From NCBI GenBank assembly GCA_020736575.1, contig JAGPYM010000008.1:186001-250000 (forward strand): DNA of 64,000 nt. Direction: 5' to 3'. This DNA comes from Thelonectria olida (lineage: Eukaryota > Ascomycota > Sordariomycetes > Hypocreales > Nectriaceae). The notes beneath the pieces were generated by a model that worked only from the letters and a program-made list of their open reading frames with translations, did not search any database and was not told the DNA's origin. The position numbers were made by a program, and so were the translations under genes. Every line of letters begins with the position of its first letter. Position 1 is the stretch's first letter. Shown piece by piece: positions 43,010-54,850 of the stretch.

Positions 43010-44714
43010 TGCTTACAAGTCGAGCGAGGTCATCTAGAGAGAGATTGAGAGAAACCGAGAGAGAGAGGCGGGTGTGGAATGGATGCGGCCATTAGTAACA
43101 AACGATCCGGGCTTGGGGAGTTTCTAGTCTTTATAGGTATCATGAGAAAGAAGAAAGTTGTGCATGAGTTGTGTCGAGAGCAAAGACACAGACACAAATA
43201 GACGGGACGAAAAAGTGATTGCCTAAAGGGGCCATGGAGGCTTGATGCGGAACAGGCCGAGGCTGAGGTGGACGAAGGTGGATGAACTGAACGAGTATCG
43301 ACGGCAGTCCTATCGAATCCAAGCAAGAAAAGGCTTTGTTTCGTTTCAATCAATTTTGCGGGTAACCAACGAAGCCCGCGCTGGGGGGGCTGTGCCGGTT
43401 AGCGCTGCCGTGTCGAGGGATCTTGTTCGCTACCTCGTATTGTTTGCCATGTGCTTTTCGTGTGCCTGTCAGGCCATTGGCGACCGACAGGAGTGACGGT
43501 GGGACGGCCAATTGAGCGAGGGAGAATGGCAGCTTTGAGGCTGAAGATGCGATGTTGGCTCTAGCATCTTGGCGTTTTCGCCGATTGAATAGGTGCATGC
43601 CTTAGGTACGAAGCATTCTGACATGTTTCTCGTGATGATGACTGGCGAGTCTGGTGTTTCTCCTAGTTGCCGTCTCGTACAAGAGAGGGAGCTGGATATG
43701 ATTCAGGGATTGTTGAAGACAAAACTGACTGTGATATGTAATTACTTCGTATGCGCTTCAACGTCCCGTCAGGTCCCCGACGCATGAACGTCGGCTGTAA
43801 TATCCATGTGTAACTAAGTCAGTCAGTAAAAGCTCTGTGCAGCACGGCACGTTTTGGCTGTGGCGCACCTCGTACCGTTTTAAAAGCTCGTGATGGGTTA
43901 AATGAGCTGAGGGCTTGCTCTGATTGAGCGAAAGCCCCTGCTCGAGATTCTCGTGAAGTCTGGTAGGCTAATTTACTTGGTTGAGTCTCTATTGTCCGTA
44001 TCTATGGATGCTTGCGTTTCGTGATGGACGGCGGCTCTAACTAACAACTAATTCGTACCAGAATTTGGACGGTGGGATTTGGGGGGCCTAGTCCTCTTCA
44101 GGCCAGGTTTCCACGAATAGTGGGGCTAGTTATGGCCCAATTGCGTTTGGTCGTTGCGATTTAATAGTGCACAGCGTGTCCATCCCTAGAGGTAACAAAC
44201 TCAACGACGAGAGTCAAAGGCAGAGAGATGACAGCAGGCATCAACTGATGGTATCTTTTCGTGCTCTCCCCTGCTCTGTTCTGCCTCCTTTATTCTCTTT
44301 CTCCTCTGCTTCGGATGGATCCTAGCTATCCACAACAACTCCTCCTCTTCTTCAGCCTTGAATAACTCCCTGGTTAAAGCTCCACTACCACCTCCAAAAA
44401 ACCCCTGCTCTCCTAAGACTCCCCCCCGCTTCCCTCGTGCATCCAGCCAGGTCAGGTCTCCCCTCCGCCAGCTCGCTCGCCCAAAACGGGGATCGCTTCA
44501 CCCTCATCCCGTCCAAGTCGCTGCTCCGAGCCTCGCTGGCCTTATTCTGACCCCTTCCTTCACCTACCGATTTCCGCCCCCCGCTTCGCCCGAGGGTCTC
44601 GCGCCCGCAGCCCCCTGGAATCCTCGCCAGAGCATCTCGTATCATCATCAGCTCCTCCTCCTCCTCCTTGACCTCCCTCTGCTTGTCTCGGTTGTTCCAT
44701 CTCCTCCCGACGCC
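43010..44714. promoter_or_regulatory. Divergent 1.7-kb intergenic region, lipase / GGA
   Basis: The lipase side has GA-rich patches (43031-43068). The GGA side from about 44250 is strongly C/T-rich. A 16-codon uORF begins at the ATG at 44315 and ends at 44365. After 44317 there is no further ATG until 44715. The GGA reading frame is open through at least 44358-44714. No separate gene is seen. Confidence 0.45.
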
Positions 44715-46881
44715 ATGGAAGCCGCAAGCGCTCGCGCCGCTGCCCGCGACCGCTGGGGCGAGTACGGCGGCCGGACCCCTTCCCAGCTCCAGCGCTTCAT
44801 CCAGGCCGCCTGCAGCCCCGAGAACTACGAGCCCAATCTCGCCCTCAACCTCGAGATCGCAGACCTGATTAATTCCAAGAAGGGCAGCGCCCCGCGCGAG
44901 GCCGCCACGGCCATTGTCGGCTACATCAACCACCGCAACCCAAACGTCGCTCTCCTCTCCCTCAACCTCCTCGATATCTGCGTCAAGAACTGCGGCTACC
45001 CCTTCCAGCTCCAGATCGCCACAAAGGACTTTCTCAACGAGCTCGTCAGGCGCTTCCCCGAACGACCCCCCATCCGTCCCACTCGCGTCCAGGCCAAAAT
45101 TCTCGAGGCCATCGAGGAATGGCGCAGCACAATATGCGAAACCAGCAGGTACAAAGAGGATTTGGGCTTTATAAGGGACATGCACCGTCTTCTGAGCTAC
45201 AAGGGCTACGTCTTCCCCGAAGTCCGGAGAGATGATGCGGCGGTCCTAAACCCCAGCGATGTAAGCATTCGCCGTCCTGGAATACCCCTCCAACACCCTA
45301 CATGTCATGCTAACTTTGCTGCCTAAAGAATCTCAAGTCCGCCGAGGAAATGGAAGAGGAGGAACGTGAGGCCCAATCGGCCAAGCTCCAAGAGCTCATC
45401 CGACGTGGTGCCCCCGAAGACCTCCAAGAAGCCAATCGCCTCATGAAGGTCATGGCTGGCTATGATACCCGATCCAAGACGGATTATCGAGCAAAGGCCG
45501 CCGAAGAGGTCGCCAAGATCCAGGCAAAGGCGCGTTTGTTGGAGGAACGGTTAGAAGCCTTTAAAGAAGGTGACACCATGCAGGACGGCGACGTATTCAG
45601 CGAGTTGGCTGCGGCCCTATCGAGCGCCCAGCCCAAGATCCAAAAGATGTGCGAGGAGGAGTCAGACGACCACGAGGCTGTTGCCAAGCTTTTGGACATC
45701 AACGACAGCATACACCGCACCGTCGAACGATATAAGCTCATGAAGAAGGGCGATCTAGAAACCGCCGCCAAGATCGCTGCTGGTGCTCCTCCCCCATCAA
45801 CTTCTACGGCCGCCGCCACGAGCACCACGAGCGCCGCCAACGAACTCTCCCTCATCGATTTCGACGCCGAGCCCTCAGGCGCCAATGGCAGCAGCAGTGT
45901 GCCTACGAGCAGCTCTCCTGCTCCTCCCGGTGCTACTGGCATCGAGAACGATCTTCTTGGCCTGGACCTCGGTGGTCAATCAAGCACCTTTGGTCAGGGT
46001 GGTAGCATTACACTTGGCTTTGGTGCAAACCAGAGTAAGTCGCACACATCGCATCACCATGTTCAACCTGGTACCTATGCTAACTCCCGTGCAGATATCC
46101 CTGGCCCTGCCCTCCTCTCCTCTGTAACCCAAGACAACTCGGCCAAGGGCCCCATTTCCAGTCAACCAACTCCTCCTCCTCCCTTCTCCCAATTCACCGG
46201 TTTCGGTTCTCAGCCCACTTCGCAGTCCTCAACACCTCAGCTCCCCTTCCACCAACAGTCGGCGCATGCTCCGCCTCAACAGTCCGCTGCAGACCCATTC
46301 GCGGCTTTCGCTTCGCCTCTGAGCGGCTCCCAACGAGCATCCCCTGCGCCCCCAGCTCAGCCGATGGCAGCTGCCCCCGCTCCCGCTCCCGCTGTCTCCA
46401 ACGACGATGATGAGTGGAATTTCTCCTCAGCCCTACCCCCTGAGCCCGCAAAGCCAAAGCACCATCAAGCTACCGTCAATGACACGAATCTTCGCATCGA
46501 GATGGTTGCCGACCGAAGCCCCGCCTCCCCCGCTTCCATCGTTATGTCCTTTGCCTTTTCCAATACTTCAGCCCAGCCAATGAACGAGTTGCATTTCCAA
46601 CTCGCGGTTACCAAGGTGAGCTCCTCAATCAATCAAATCATGTGCCCAACAAACAACTAACATTTCACTCCTAGGGTTACGAGCTTCAGCTCAAGGCTCA
46701 ATCTGGTCGCGACCTTGCCCCCGGCCAGACCCGCGGCATCACCCAAGATGTCCAGATCTGGCATGCCGGCAACCACGCCCAAAAGGTCGACTCGATCAAG
46801 ATGCGATGGCGAGCCTCGTATAAGCTCGCCGGGCAACCCGTCAACGAAATGGGCGAAGTTTCCGAGTTTAGCCTGGCGTGA
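44715..46881 (+). CDS. GGA clathrin adaptor (VHS-GAT-hinge-GAE)
   Basis: Monomeric Arf-dependent adaptor for trans-Golgi to endosome sorting. Exons 44715-45260, 45329-46034, 46095-46615 and 46675-46881 give 659 residues. The VHS domain (about 15-150) includes ALNLEIADLINSKKGSAPRE and LLSLNLLDICVKNCGYPF. The GAT three-helix region runs at about 195-320. The hinge carries two clathrin-box-like motifs, LIDFD and LLGLD, then a Pro/Gln/Ser-rich linker and DDDEWNFSSALPPEP, an acidic aromatic ear-type ligand. The GAE ear follows (about 520-659): ATVNDTNLRIEM, LHFQLAVTK and GYELQLKAQSGRDLAPGQTR. The second intron (46035-46094, 60 nt) is stopless and in frame. Its donor GTAAGT and branch GCTAAC support removal. 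Confidence 0.92.
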
Positions 46882-47860
46882 GAGGACTTGTATTGGGATA
46901 TGAGAGAGGAGGAGTCAAAATGAGGGAAAGCAGTGAAAGAGACATGAGATGGATATAGCAAATGAGATGCACAAGGGAAAGGGGAAGATTATGTGAACGC
47001 ATAAAGATAACTTTGACGTCATCAGAGGAAGAAAAGCGCCGTTATTTTCTCCCACCGGGGGTGGTTTTGATTCATCTGATTCGAGTTCTGATCTCGTCTG
47101 TCGTGTCGATAGGTCCGAGAGACGATATATTTGTAGACAAAGGACAACATGGAGGAGGACTAGACTATCAATTCAGTCAGACCAAGGTGCGGTCGAAAGA
47201 ATCACACCTCTTATCAAAGCAGAACGATTCACACATTCCATTCACACCAATTACTCATCCATGTCGACCGAAACTGGCAAATGCACAAGGGCCATGGCTC
47301 GTCTTCACATTTCATCAACTCCTTTCTACATCACCGTCCCAGGAGCATCTAAACCGCCTCCCGCTAATGAAGGTGCCTGCTCTCTCTCTCTCCGTCATCT
47401 GCCGTCTTTGTCGTGGTAAAGGGGGGTGAAAACTCGTCCTTCTTCCCAAGTCCAAAGTCCGTCCCTGTCATGACATCCGCCCGTCCTCACCCTTTGAACG
47501 CCGAAATTTAATACCTGGGTTTCCCGTACAAGTGAAAATGACCACAACACGCCGATTCTCCAATTCCAAATAAAACAAAAAGAAAACAGGCCATGTGGAT
47601 CCGAAGAATTCTCCGCAATGCGGACATTAAGAAAATAAAGGCCATGGCAACAGCCGTATCATCGACTGAGCACATCCTCACTCAGCAGAGATGCTTTCAG
47701 CAGGAGGGTAGGTAAACCACTTTGACTAGCATCAGAGGGTATCGGTCGGGGAAATAACAGGGCGTCGTTTTCTTGCACCGTCATGAACCAAATTGACGCC
47801 AGTATTCCGTAGTGTTGGCCATATCGGTCAGACATGGCAGTTGAAAGGAATTGGCGAATC
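46882..47860. other. 0.98-kb tail-to-tail region, GGA / HPC2
   Basis: Convergent 3' regions. No ORF or RNA gene is recognised. Confidence 0.45.
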
Positions 47861-49910
47861 CTAAGCACCCAATTCGCTCACGGCGAATGAGGGGGTAGTT
47901 GGCTGAAGCGAGTAGCCATGACTGGGTGTCTTAGACAGCATGCTCTCTCGCTCGGCCTTCTCACGTTCGCGTTGGGCCTTTTCCGACTTGGTGATTCGAG
48001 GCTTCCTGGTAATAGAGCCGCCGCGTGAACCAGGTCCACCACCACGGCCAGAACCAGCTCCACCACGAGTAGATGCGCCTCGGCCACCACCACGGCTTCC
48101 ACGACCGCCGCGTCCACGTTTGGGAGGACCATCGTGACTGTAATTCGTTTAGTGAACGGTCCAAGAAAATATAGGATAAATATACATACCCTGCTGCGGG
48201 CTTCTCGACCTCAGGAACAAGAGGGCCGGAGTATACGAAGAATCCATCACGACTAGCCGCCGCCTGGGCTTCCCAGAGAAGCTCTGAATCGTCCACAAAG
48301 TCGTCGTCGACGTCGTATTGATCCTCCTTGAAGTTTCGCTTTTTCTTAGGTTTGGCCTGGGCGTCTGGGCCACTCGTGCCGCCATTCTCTGGGTTACTAC
48401 CTTCGCCGTCAGAGAGGTCAACAGACATCTCATCACCTGACTCGCGGCCAGATTCGGCTTTTTCCAGAGACGCGGCAGCTGCAGCAATTCGAGCCTTGCG
48501 GTCACGGTCGGCTGCCAAGCGAGGATGCAAGGCATCCCATCCGTACCTATCCTCAGCCATGCGCATGAAGTTGACGTATTTATTAGTCTCTCCTGCTTTG
48601 ATAGGAACAGTGAGAGTAATGGTGGGCGTCTGCTGTTCCTCGCCAGGCTTGGCTCTTCCAAAGTCGAGGATGGATCGCCCCTCGCTTTCTTGGAGGTCGT
48701 CGAGGTTGTCGGTCTTTGGTGTCGAGACACCAGTGTGGGCCTTCTGTTTGGGGGAAACTCTCCGAATAGGACCGTTGGAAATAGTAGTAAAATTTGACTC
48801 TCGGATCACAGGTCGTTGGGCGGGAGGCGGAGGTGGAGCTGCGGGAGGGTTCTTGGTTACGACCGGGGCTGGGGCCAGAGGACGCGATGCAGGCGTAGGA
48901 GTCGAGTTTCCTCCAGGTTGATTTGATGGCGAAGGCGGAACTGAAGGTTCCTGAGCCTGGTATCTGGGATGCGAGGAGGCAGGCTGGTATGTGGTGCTGT
49001 GCGTGTGGTTGGGTGACACCGTTGAGGGAGCAGAAGGCTCCAACAGATTGGCAATGGTTGGGGAGCGGGTAGGCATCTGAGTTGGGGCCCGAGGAGAGCC
49101 GGACGCGGACGCGTAGGAATTATGAGAAACGATTGACTCGCGAACAGGATCGATTTTGCCTCGAATGGGGTCGTAGCTCTGGCCGCCTCTAATGGGATCG
49201 TAGCTTTGACCACTCGTGCGCACGGGAACAGTCGTGGTGGTGGGCGGCGAAGATTGGGGTGGTGGTTGTGGAGGATCCGAGTTTAAAATGTTCTGCATAG
49301 AGCCAGGGAAATGCTCTCTCTTGAGCATTTTGGGAGAGGAACGCTGCTGCTCGGGTAGAATGGTGTGTTGCTGGTACATCGGTTGTTGAACAGGTGACGA
49401 GTTCGTCAGGTTGGAGATATCCGAGACACGTGGCTGACGCGGGACAATAGCGGCAAAGGACCTGTCGGAAGGAGCATCCGTATCCGTGTCGCCTGTGGAG
49501 GCAATCTTGCGCTTTCGTGGCATGGGAGGCGCATTCGGGTCGCGAGGTTTTCTAGGTTTGCGAGAAGCCTTGGCGATATCAGAACCATCAGAGGCCCTAG
49601 ACTTGACGGCAGGGTTGCCGGGCTTGCGACCAGGCTTCTTCCGTGGCACGCCGGCGGCCGTCAACTGCACCCACTTGTTGTCAATCAAGACATACTTCTT
49701 GGGAGGCCCGTTGCCGGTCTGGGCGGGCATCGGCGGCGGCGGCGGCGGCGGGTGCTCGCCTTGGCGATGGTCGTGCTGGTGTTCATCGTGGACGACAATC
49801 ATGTCGTTGCGGGAATGGCGAGCGGGTTGTCGTGACGGAGAGCCTGGTTCAGAGAGGGACCCTGATGGTGGCGAGGAAAGCTCCCCGGCGGACGAATCGT
49901 ATCGGGACAT
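47861..49910 (-). CDS. HPC2: HIR histone-chaperone complex subunit Hpc2 (HRD/HUN domain)
   Basis: Subunit of the HIR (HIRA) complex for replication-independent H3-H4 deposition; the HRD contacts histone H3 (family knowledge from UBN1). Exons 48190-49910 and 47861-48137 give 665 residues. The N-terminal 400 residues are disordered and Pro/Ser-rich with AT-hook-like basic patches (RKKPGRKPGNP), a Pro run encoded by a CGG repeat, and a tandem SYDPIRGGQ repeat. The Hpc2-related domain is at about 525-575: KKKRNFKEDQYDVDDDFVDD, then SELLWEAQAAASRDGFFVY. Exon 2 encodes an RGG-rich tail and a charged helix (KSEKAQREREKAERESML). The intron (48138-48189, 52 nt) is phase 2. Reading through it would stop soon after and lose the RGG tail. 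Confidence 0.9.
49150..49215 (-). repeat. Tandem SYDPIRGGQ repeat in HPC2
   Basis: The encoded SGQSYDPIRG is followed directly by GQSYDPIRG and then a degenerate KIDPVRE, so about two and a half copies of a 9-residue unit lie in the disordered region. Confidence 0.75.
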
Positions 49911-52900
49911 GAAGCGTCACCAGTCGCGTTGGTGAAGGGTGCAAGGAACTAGAGATATTCCTTGATGAGACGTTCGTCTGATGCCCCGACGCGACAGGGA
50001 GCTGCTGACACTCCTCGACGAATGAGAGACTAGCGTGAGGCAGATGAGTGGCCGGCCGAGGAATACAGTATCATGAAAACCAAACAGGGAATAAAAAGGA
50101 AGGAATTAATTTGTGCGTGTGCAGAGTTGGTGATTGATTCAAGCCATGCGAGGTTGAAAAGGAAAGAGTGAATAAGCAATTGAGTGAGCGATGAATTGAT
50201 TGGGTGGAGATCGGCGGTTGGTGGTTGACGGACCAGGTGCGCTGCAACTACCTGGGGCTCCTTCCGTGCAATACCTGGGGAAGGTACGATGTACAGTACG
50301 ATGGGAGAGGTACAATGTACAGTGGGCGAGGTGAGTGGATGGTGGGCTGCGCGGCCGGGAACGGAGACGGCCTGTGAGTGGCCAGAAAGTGGGAAAGGCG
50401 GGTGACCAGGGCGGTGGAGCTGTGATTCTGAATAGCCTCACCACGCGGAGTTGAGAGAACAACGACGGCTGATCGAGCTGGACGACAGTAGCAGGAAAGG
50501 GGTCCCGGTGCGGGGTTCGGACGGTATTTGACCACAGCGGCCGATGCTGCAGCTCCAGGCGCAGAAAATGGTGGTATTCTTGTGATGGTGCGGCCAGAGG
50601 AATGATGCCGAATTGATGGATTTGGGCAAATCCGACCGAATTACGCGGTGTTGTTGGAGAGGAAAAGGGCGGGTGGTTGAGGTGGAAAAGAGGAGGGAAA
50701 AGAGGAAATGCGAGAGGGAAATGGAAATGGGGATGGCTACCTTTTTTTTCGGGACAACAACATTTCTTATTTTCTGGCGGGAAGGAGAAAAACGGGGCAG
50801 ACCAGCTTCTTGCTGCTGCTACTACGACTGCAACATGCTCTGCGCGCGCACGACACCGGCACGAGGAAACGAGAGGGGTCCTCAGTCACTGAGGGAGAGG
50901 GGGACCAGGCATGATTCTGGCAATGGGAAATTTTATTATTAAACGCGAATTAAAAACACGGCCTCGGTCCTTTGGGGCGGGCGGATGGTCATCGGCCAAG
51001 GGTGATGGATGGATGTGGATTACGGATTGTGGATGAATCAGGATGGATGGGGGTAGGACGGATGGGATGGGGATGGGGTCAAGAAAAGAAAAGCAAACGA
51101 GGGAAAAGGAAAGCAAAAGGCAAGTCAAGGAGAAAGGGGGGTGTGAGAAGAGGAACGAGAGACAAGACACAATAAGAGGGGCGGGAGCAAGGCGACGACG
51201 AACAACGCCATGGTTTGCCTCAGACCAGACCGTCGGTCACAGTTGATACGGCATCAGATGGACTGAACGAATTGGGTAAAGAGGAGAAGGGAGGGGGGGG
51301 GGTCCCGTACTGGCCGCCGGGGGGCGTGTGATGATGCTGTCGTTGGTCAAGCGGAGGAGAAATGCGAGAAAGGCACTGAGAGGAACGAGAGAGATTGGGG
51401 ATCATCCGGGCTTAGCGGTGATATGTGGTCCTGTCGGCTGCTGGCAAATTGAGAAAGGCAGAGGCAGAACGATGAACAGAGGTCAGAGCCGTGTGAGAGC
51501 CAAGGACGAAGCACGGACAGGATACATTCTCAAAGCATCTCACACAACCAACACAAGAGCTGCCCCAAAGCGGCAACGTGCAACATCATGACGGACCAGT
51601 CCCTGCGAGCGAGGGCCTGAGTTGCGTCGGGGAGCGGGTGAGTGGATAAGGCGTGGGGCAGCCGAGAATAAACACAAACGAGGTACCTTGTACTTTGTGC
51701 ACCTGAATCGTCTTCGCCCAGCGCTTCCCCAAGCTCCTTTTTGTGCCGGGCCCCGTACTTCGTACCCAGTGCCACAACGCAAGCTGCACAGCACAAATGC
51801 TGCAGGACACCGTCAATATCCAGTCAAAGTAGGTCAGGAGTACGCCGCGGGAAACCGCCAACACCCCCCGGTTCTGTCCTGCAGCGTCTTTGTGCTGCGT
51901 GCTCCCCTCGTCTGTTTCCGTGAACGTTGAACCAAGCTTAGGCGCGGCATGCCGACAGGGATCTAGCGTCTTCTGCTGAACAAGCGCGGGTGCAGCCAGG
52001 GCCAAGCGGACCAGCCACATTCATCGGTTTTTCGGTAACTCCATGTGGCTGTGACTAGGGAGGTACCGGTACCTGCCAACGCCTTAATCAAAGTGTAAAA
52101 ATGAAATCGAGACACCACGAGGCCGCCTTGTCGCAAACAGAAGAGTCATTCTCGCCTTCATCATTCCTCCTCTGTTTTTCAAACAAGGCTTCATCCATAT
52201 CGCCGATTTCGGGAAAGTTTCCCGCGCCATCGTCCAAACTTGTGTGATCGTCGCATGTCCCTTGCTGAATCACCCTGTGGTGCAGGGGGGCCGAGCGCTC
52301 CGTCGCACTGAGCGTGTCGGCATTTGCTACTCAAAAATAAGGCAAACAGAGCGAAGACGAAATGTGAGTTGTCATCGAAAAATACCAATTCCGACTAGTC
52401 GACACACTCGAGCGGCATTACGCTCACCGACTTCGACATCCTAACCTTGATACCACATACACCCACCTATCAGAGGAATTTCTTGCCTGCTTTAGTAGTC
52501 TTGCTCGCTTTTCTGCCCCCGCATAGCTTCACCACGGGAAAACAGAGCCTGCAGTGAAACTGTAACAGCGACTGGAGGGATTATGAGACCAATAGAACTA
52601 AGCAGCAGCCGTAGTTATGTCTCACTCTGCACAAAAGACTTGGCTCTAACGTGGATGGGTAGTGGATTGCGGCCGTGGTGGTGTTTTGTTTTTACCGACC
52701 CCCTGGCCGCGGAGCACTACGTACAGAGTACGTATCAGGAAAGCCCCTATGGCGCTTCGATTCTAGAAGTGCGGAAGGAAGACAGGGGGGAATCATCGAT
52801 CGGCGCTAATGCAACCGGCACCCCAATCAATCTGTGGCGGTGCAAGATTTCTCAGCCCCGGGGAATTGCTATTTTGATGAGAGACCCTGGAGGTAAAACG

Positions 52901-53516
52901 AAGAAAGCGCGCGGCATCATACTTTAAATTACACACACAAGGTAAATTGAGCAGACGATTTGATTTGCTCGAGTTTATTCGAGGAATATTTGGTCTTACT
53001 GTGTTGGCCGAATCAAAGCTGTGGTTTTGTTTGTGACAGAAAAAGCCGATAAAATTCCGCGGCTCACGTTTCAGGAATGCTGTTTTTCCCCAAGGAGCGT
53101 TGATTACCCAACTGCGCTACAAAGAAAGCCCGCATTTTATCGTCTCATATCGCCCGACATTGACGAAAAATGATGCGAAGTCTATTGGCCATTCCACAAC
53201 AGGAAGCTGCCTTGTCCATCTTATTCGTGTGAGTGTGACAGTTGCAGCTGCTGCGTCGTATTATTTCTCAAAGATAAAACCGTCTCTTTGCACGATCTCG
53301 TTTTGAGGTGGTCCTCCGCATTTCACGTGGCAGGTGCCAGGCGGATTCTTGCGGCTGCGTCCGCCGCCAACGGATGAAATCAATGTGGGTCCTGATGCCT
53401 CGATGCCCCACTCCAGATTTCTCCCCGCCACCATCCACCACCAAAAAATACGACGGCAGTTAATTCTGCCTGCTTAGCAAGACCATCATCGCATCGTCAA
53501 CCTCACCCACGTCACC
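49911..53516. promoter_or_regulatory. Longest intergenic region (3.6 kb), HPC2 / RPAP1
   Basis: Divergent. From about 50600 to 51450 the plus strand is purine-rich, so a pyrimidine-rich leader or promoter would face HPC2. Two 16-bp near-identical copies of AGGTAC(G/A)ATGTACAGT lie at 50282 and 50308. A perfect 14-bp palindrome AGGTACCGGTACCT lies at 52061-52074. ORFs such as 52583-52927 have no family-like sequence and probably are not genes. A missed short gene cannot be ruled out. Confidence 0.35.
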
Positions 53517-54850
53517 ATGGATCCCTCCCTTCTTATAGGCGACATCGTCGAGCGCGACTCCGGAGAGAAGAAGAAACCTGCCGAATTCACTGATCACCCC
53601 ATCTCGTCCACGGGTTTCCCAGAACACAAACGACGATGGAGAGGATCAGCTTTCAAGCAGCAGCGCGCCGCCCAGGCTGCAGGAAAGGAACCCGTATCCC
53701 AGTCGTGGTCACAGAAGCGAGATGTACCGGTAAAGTCTGAAGGGGCGTCCGAGCAAGCAGACTTCGAGGCAGTTGAGAAGAAGCGCATCGACCAAGAAAA
53801 TCGCCAGAAGCTCGACAGCATGACCCCCGGCGAGATCGCCCAGGCGCAACAGGATATCATGAGCGGACTGAATCCTGCCCTAATCCAGAGGCTACTTCAG
53901 CGAGCCAACATCGACGAATCTCACGATCCCTCCCCGTTCGATCCCCCGCCATCCGAGACACCCCAAGCCCCTCCGCCTGAAATCAAGCTCGAAGATACTT
54001 CGAAACCAAATAAGCCCAAGGTCTCATTTCAGGAGCCAGAAGTAAAAGAGTCTGAAAGATTCGGAGAGCCCAAGGAAGCCCCCAAGGCCACGGACCCGTC
54101 ATCCAAGAAAATTGCAGACAATTATGACGAAGACCAAGCACCAACCCAGATACCCCCGAAATATTCCCTATTACCGATCTACCAAAGTCGACACACTTCC
54201 CAGCACCTCCAGACCTCCCAGATCTCAATCCCTCCGACCCAGACTTCCTCGCTACCCTTCACGAGAAATATTTTCCCAACCTCCCTTCTGACCCGAGCAA
54301 ACTTGCTTGGATGGCGCCCATTCCCACCGAGGGCAGTGCAGCGGATAAAGATTCGTCATACTATCCTCATCCTGAGATACCCCTTGCGGCTTTGAGGTTC
54401 GACTTTCAAGGTCGATTTCTCTCGCCACGTGTTAGTCGATCGATCCCCTCCTCCAAGGGACTACATCACCACGGAGAGGCTCCAGAGGCTGCGGGATATA
54501 CCGTCGCAGAGCTCGCGCATCTCGCTCGAAGCGCTGTTCCGGCTCAGCGATGCATGGCGTTTCAAACATTGGGCAGGATTCTCTATCGTCTAGGTCACGG
54601 GGAGTGGGGCAAGAGTGAAGATGATCCAATCGCCATGGGAATCTGGGCTTCGGTCAAGAAGGGGCGAGTTCTCGAGAGCTTAACGGAGGCGGCGATGGGT
54701 GAAGGCGGACACAGAGGCAGTCGTGCATATGCAACCGAAGCTCTGTGGCTGTTTGAAAAGGGGGCTGGAAGGAGAAGTTTAAGGGACGGTGAGGGGTGTT
54801 CGTCCACAAATAGGCAAGGATCACCAGGGTTTGTCCAGCTCGGAAAATAA
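53517..54850 (+). CDS. RPAP1/Rba50-like RNA polymerase II assembly factor, with apparent frameshift
   Basis: RPAP1 homologues help assemble and import RNA polymerase II. From the ATG at 53517 (MDPSLLIGDIVERD) the frame contains the RPAP1 N-terminal signature at about 88-140: KKRIDQENRQKLDSMTPGEI, then MSGLNPALIQRLLQRA. After about residue 210 the homology leaves this frame, which stops at 54395, and continues one nt shifted from a C5 run at 54153-54157. The shifted frame reads LHEKYFPNLPSDPSKLAWM, then GLHHHGEAPEAAGYTVAELA and SAVPAQRCMAFQTLGRILYR, the conserved C-terminal domain, to a stop at 54850. No GT-AG intron resolves this. A missing C in the homopolymer, by sequencing error or true mutation, is the simplest cause. 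Intact fungal homologues are about this combined length. Confidence 0.8.

Noticed and set aside
44385..45185. A 266-codon antisense frame over the GGA VHS domain
   Set aside because: Overlaps a well-supported gene and its leader; low complexity and no family resemblance.
51586..52020. Minus-strand ORF of 144 codons upstream of HPC2
   Set aside because: No recognisable domain, atypical composition, and no clear ATG-context or splice support.
52583..52927. Plus-strand ORF of 114 codons upstream of RPAP1
   Set aside because: Starts with an ATG but has no family-like sequence; equally explained by chance in a 3.6-kb gap.
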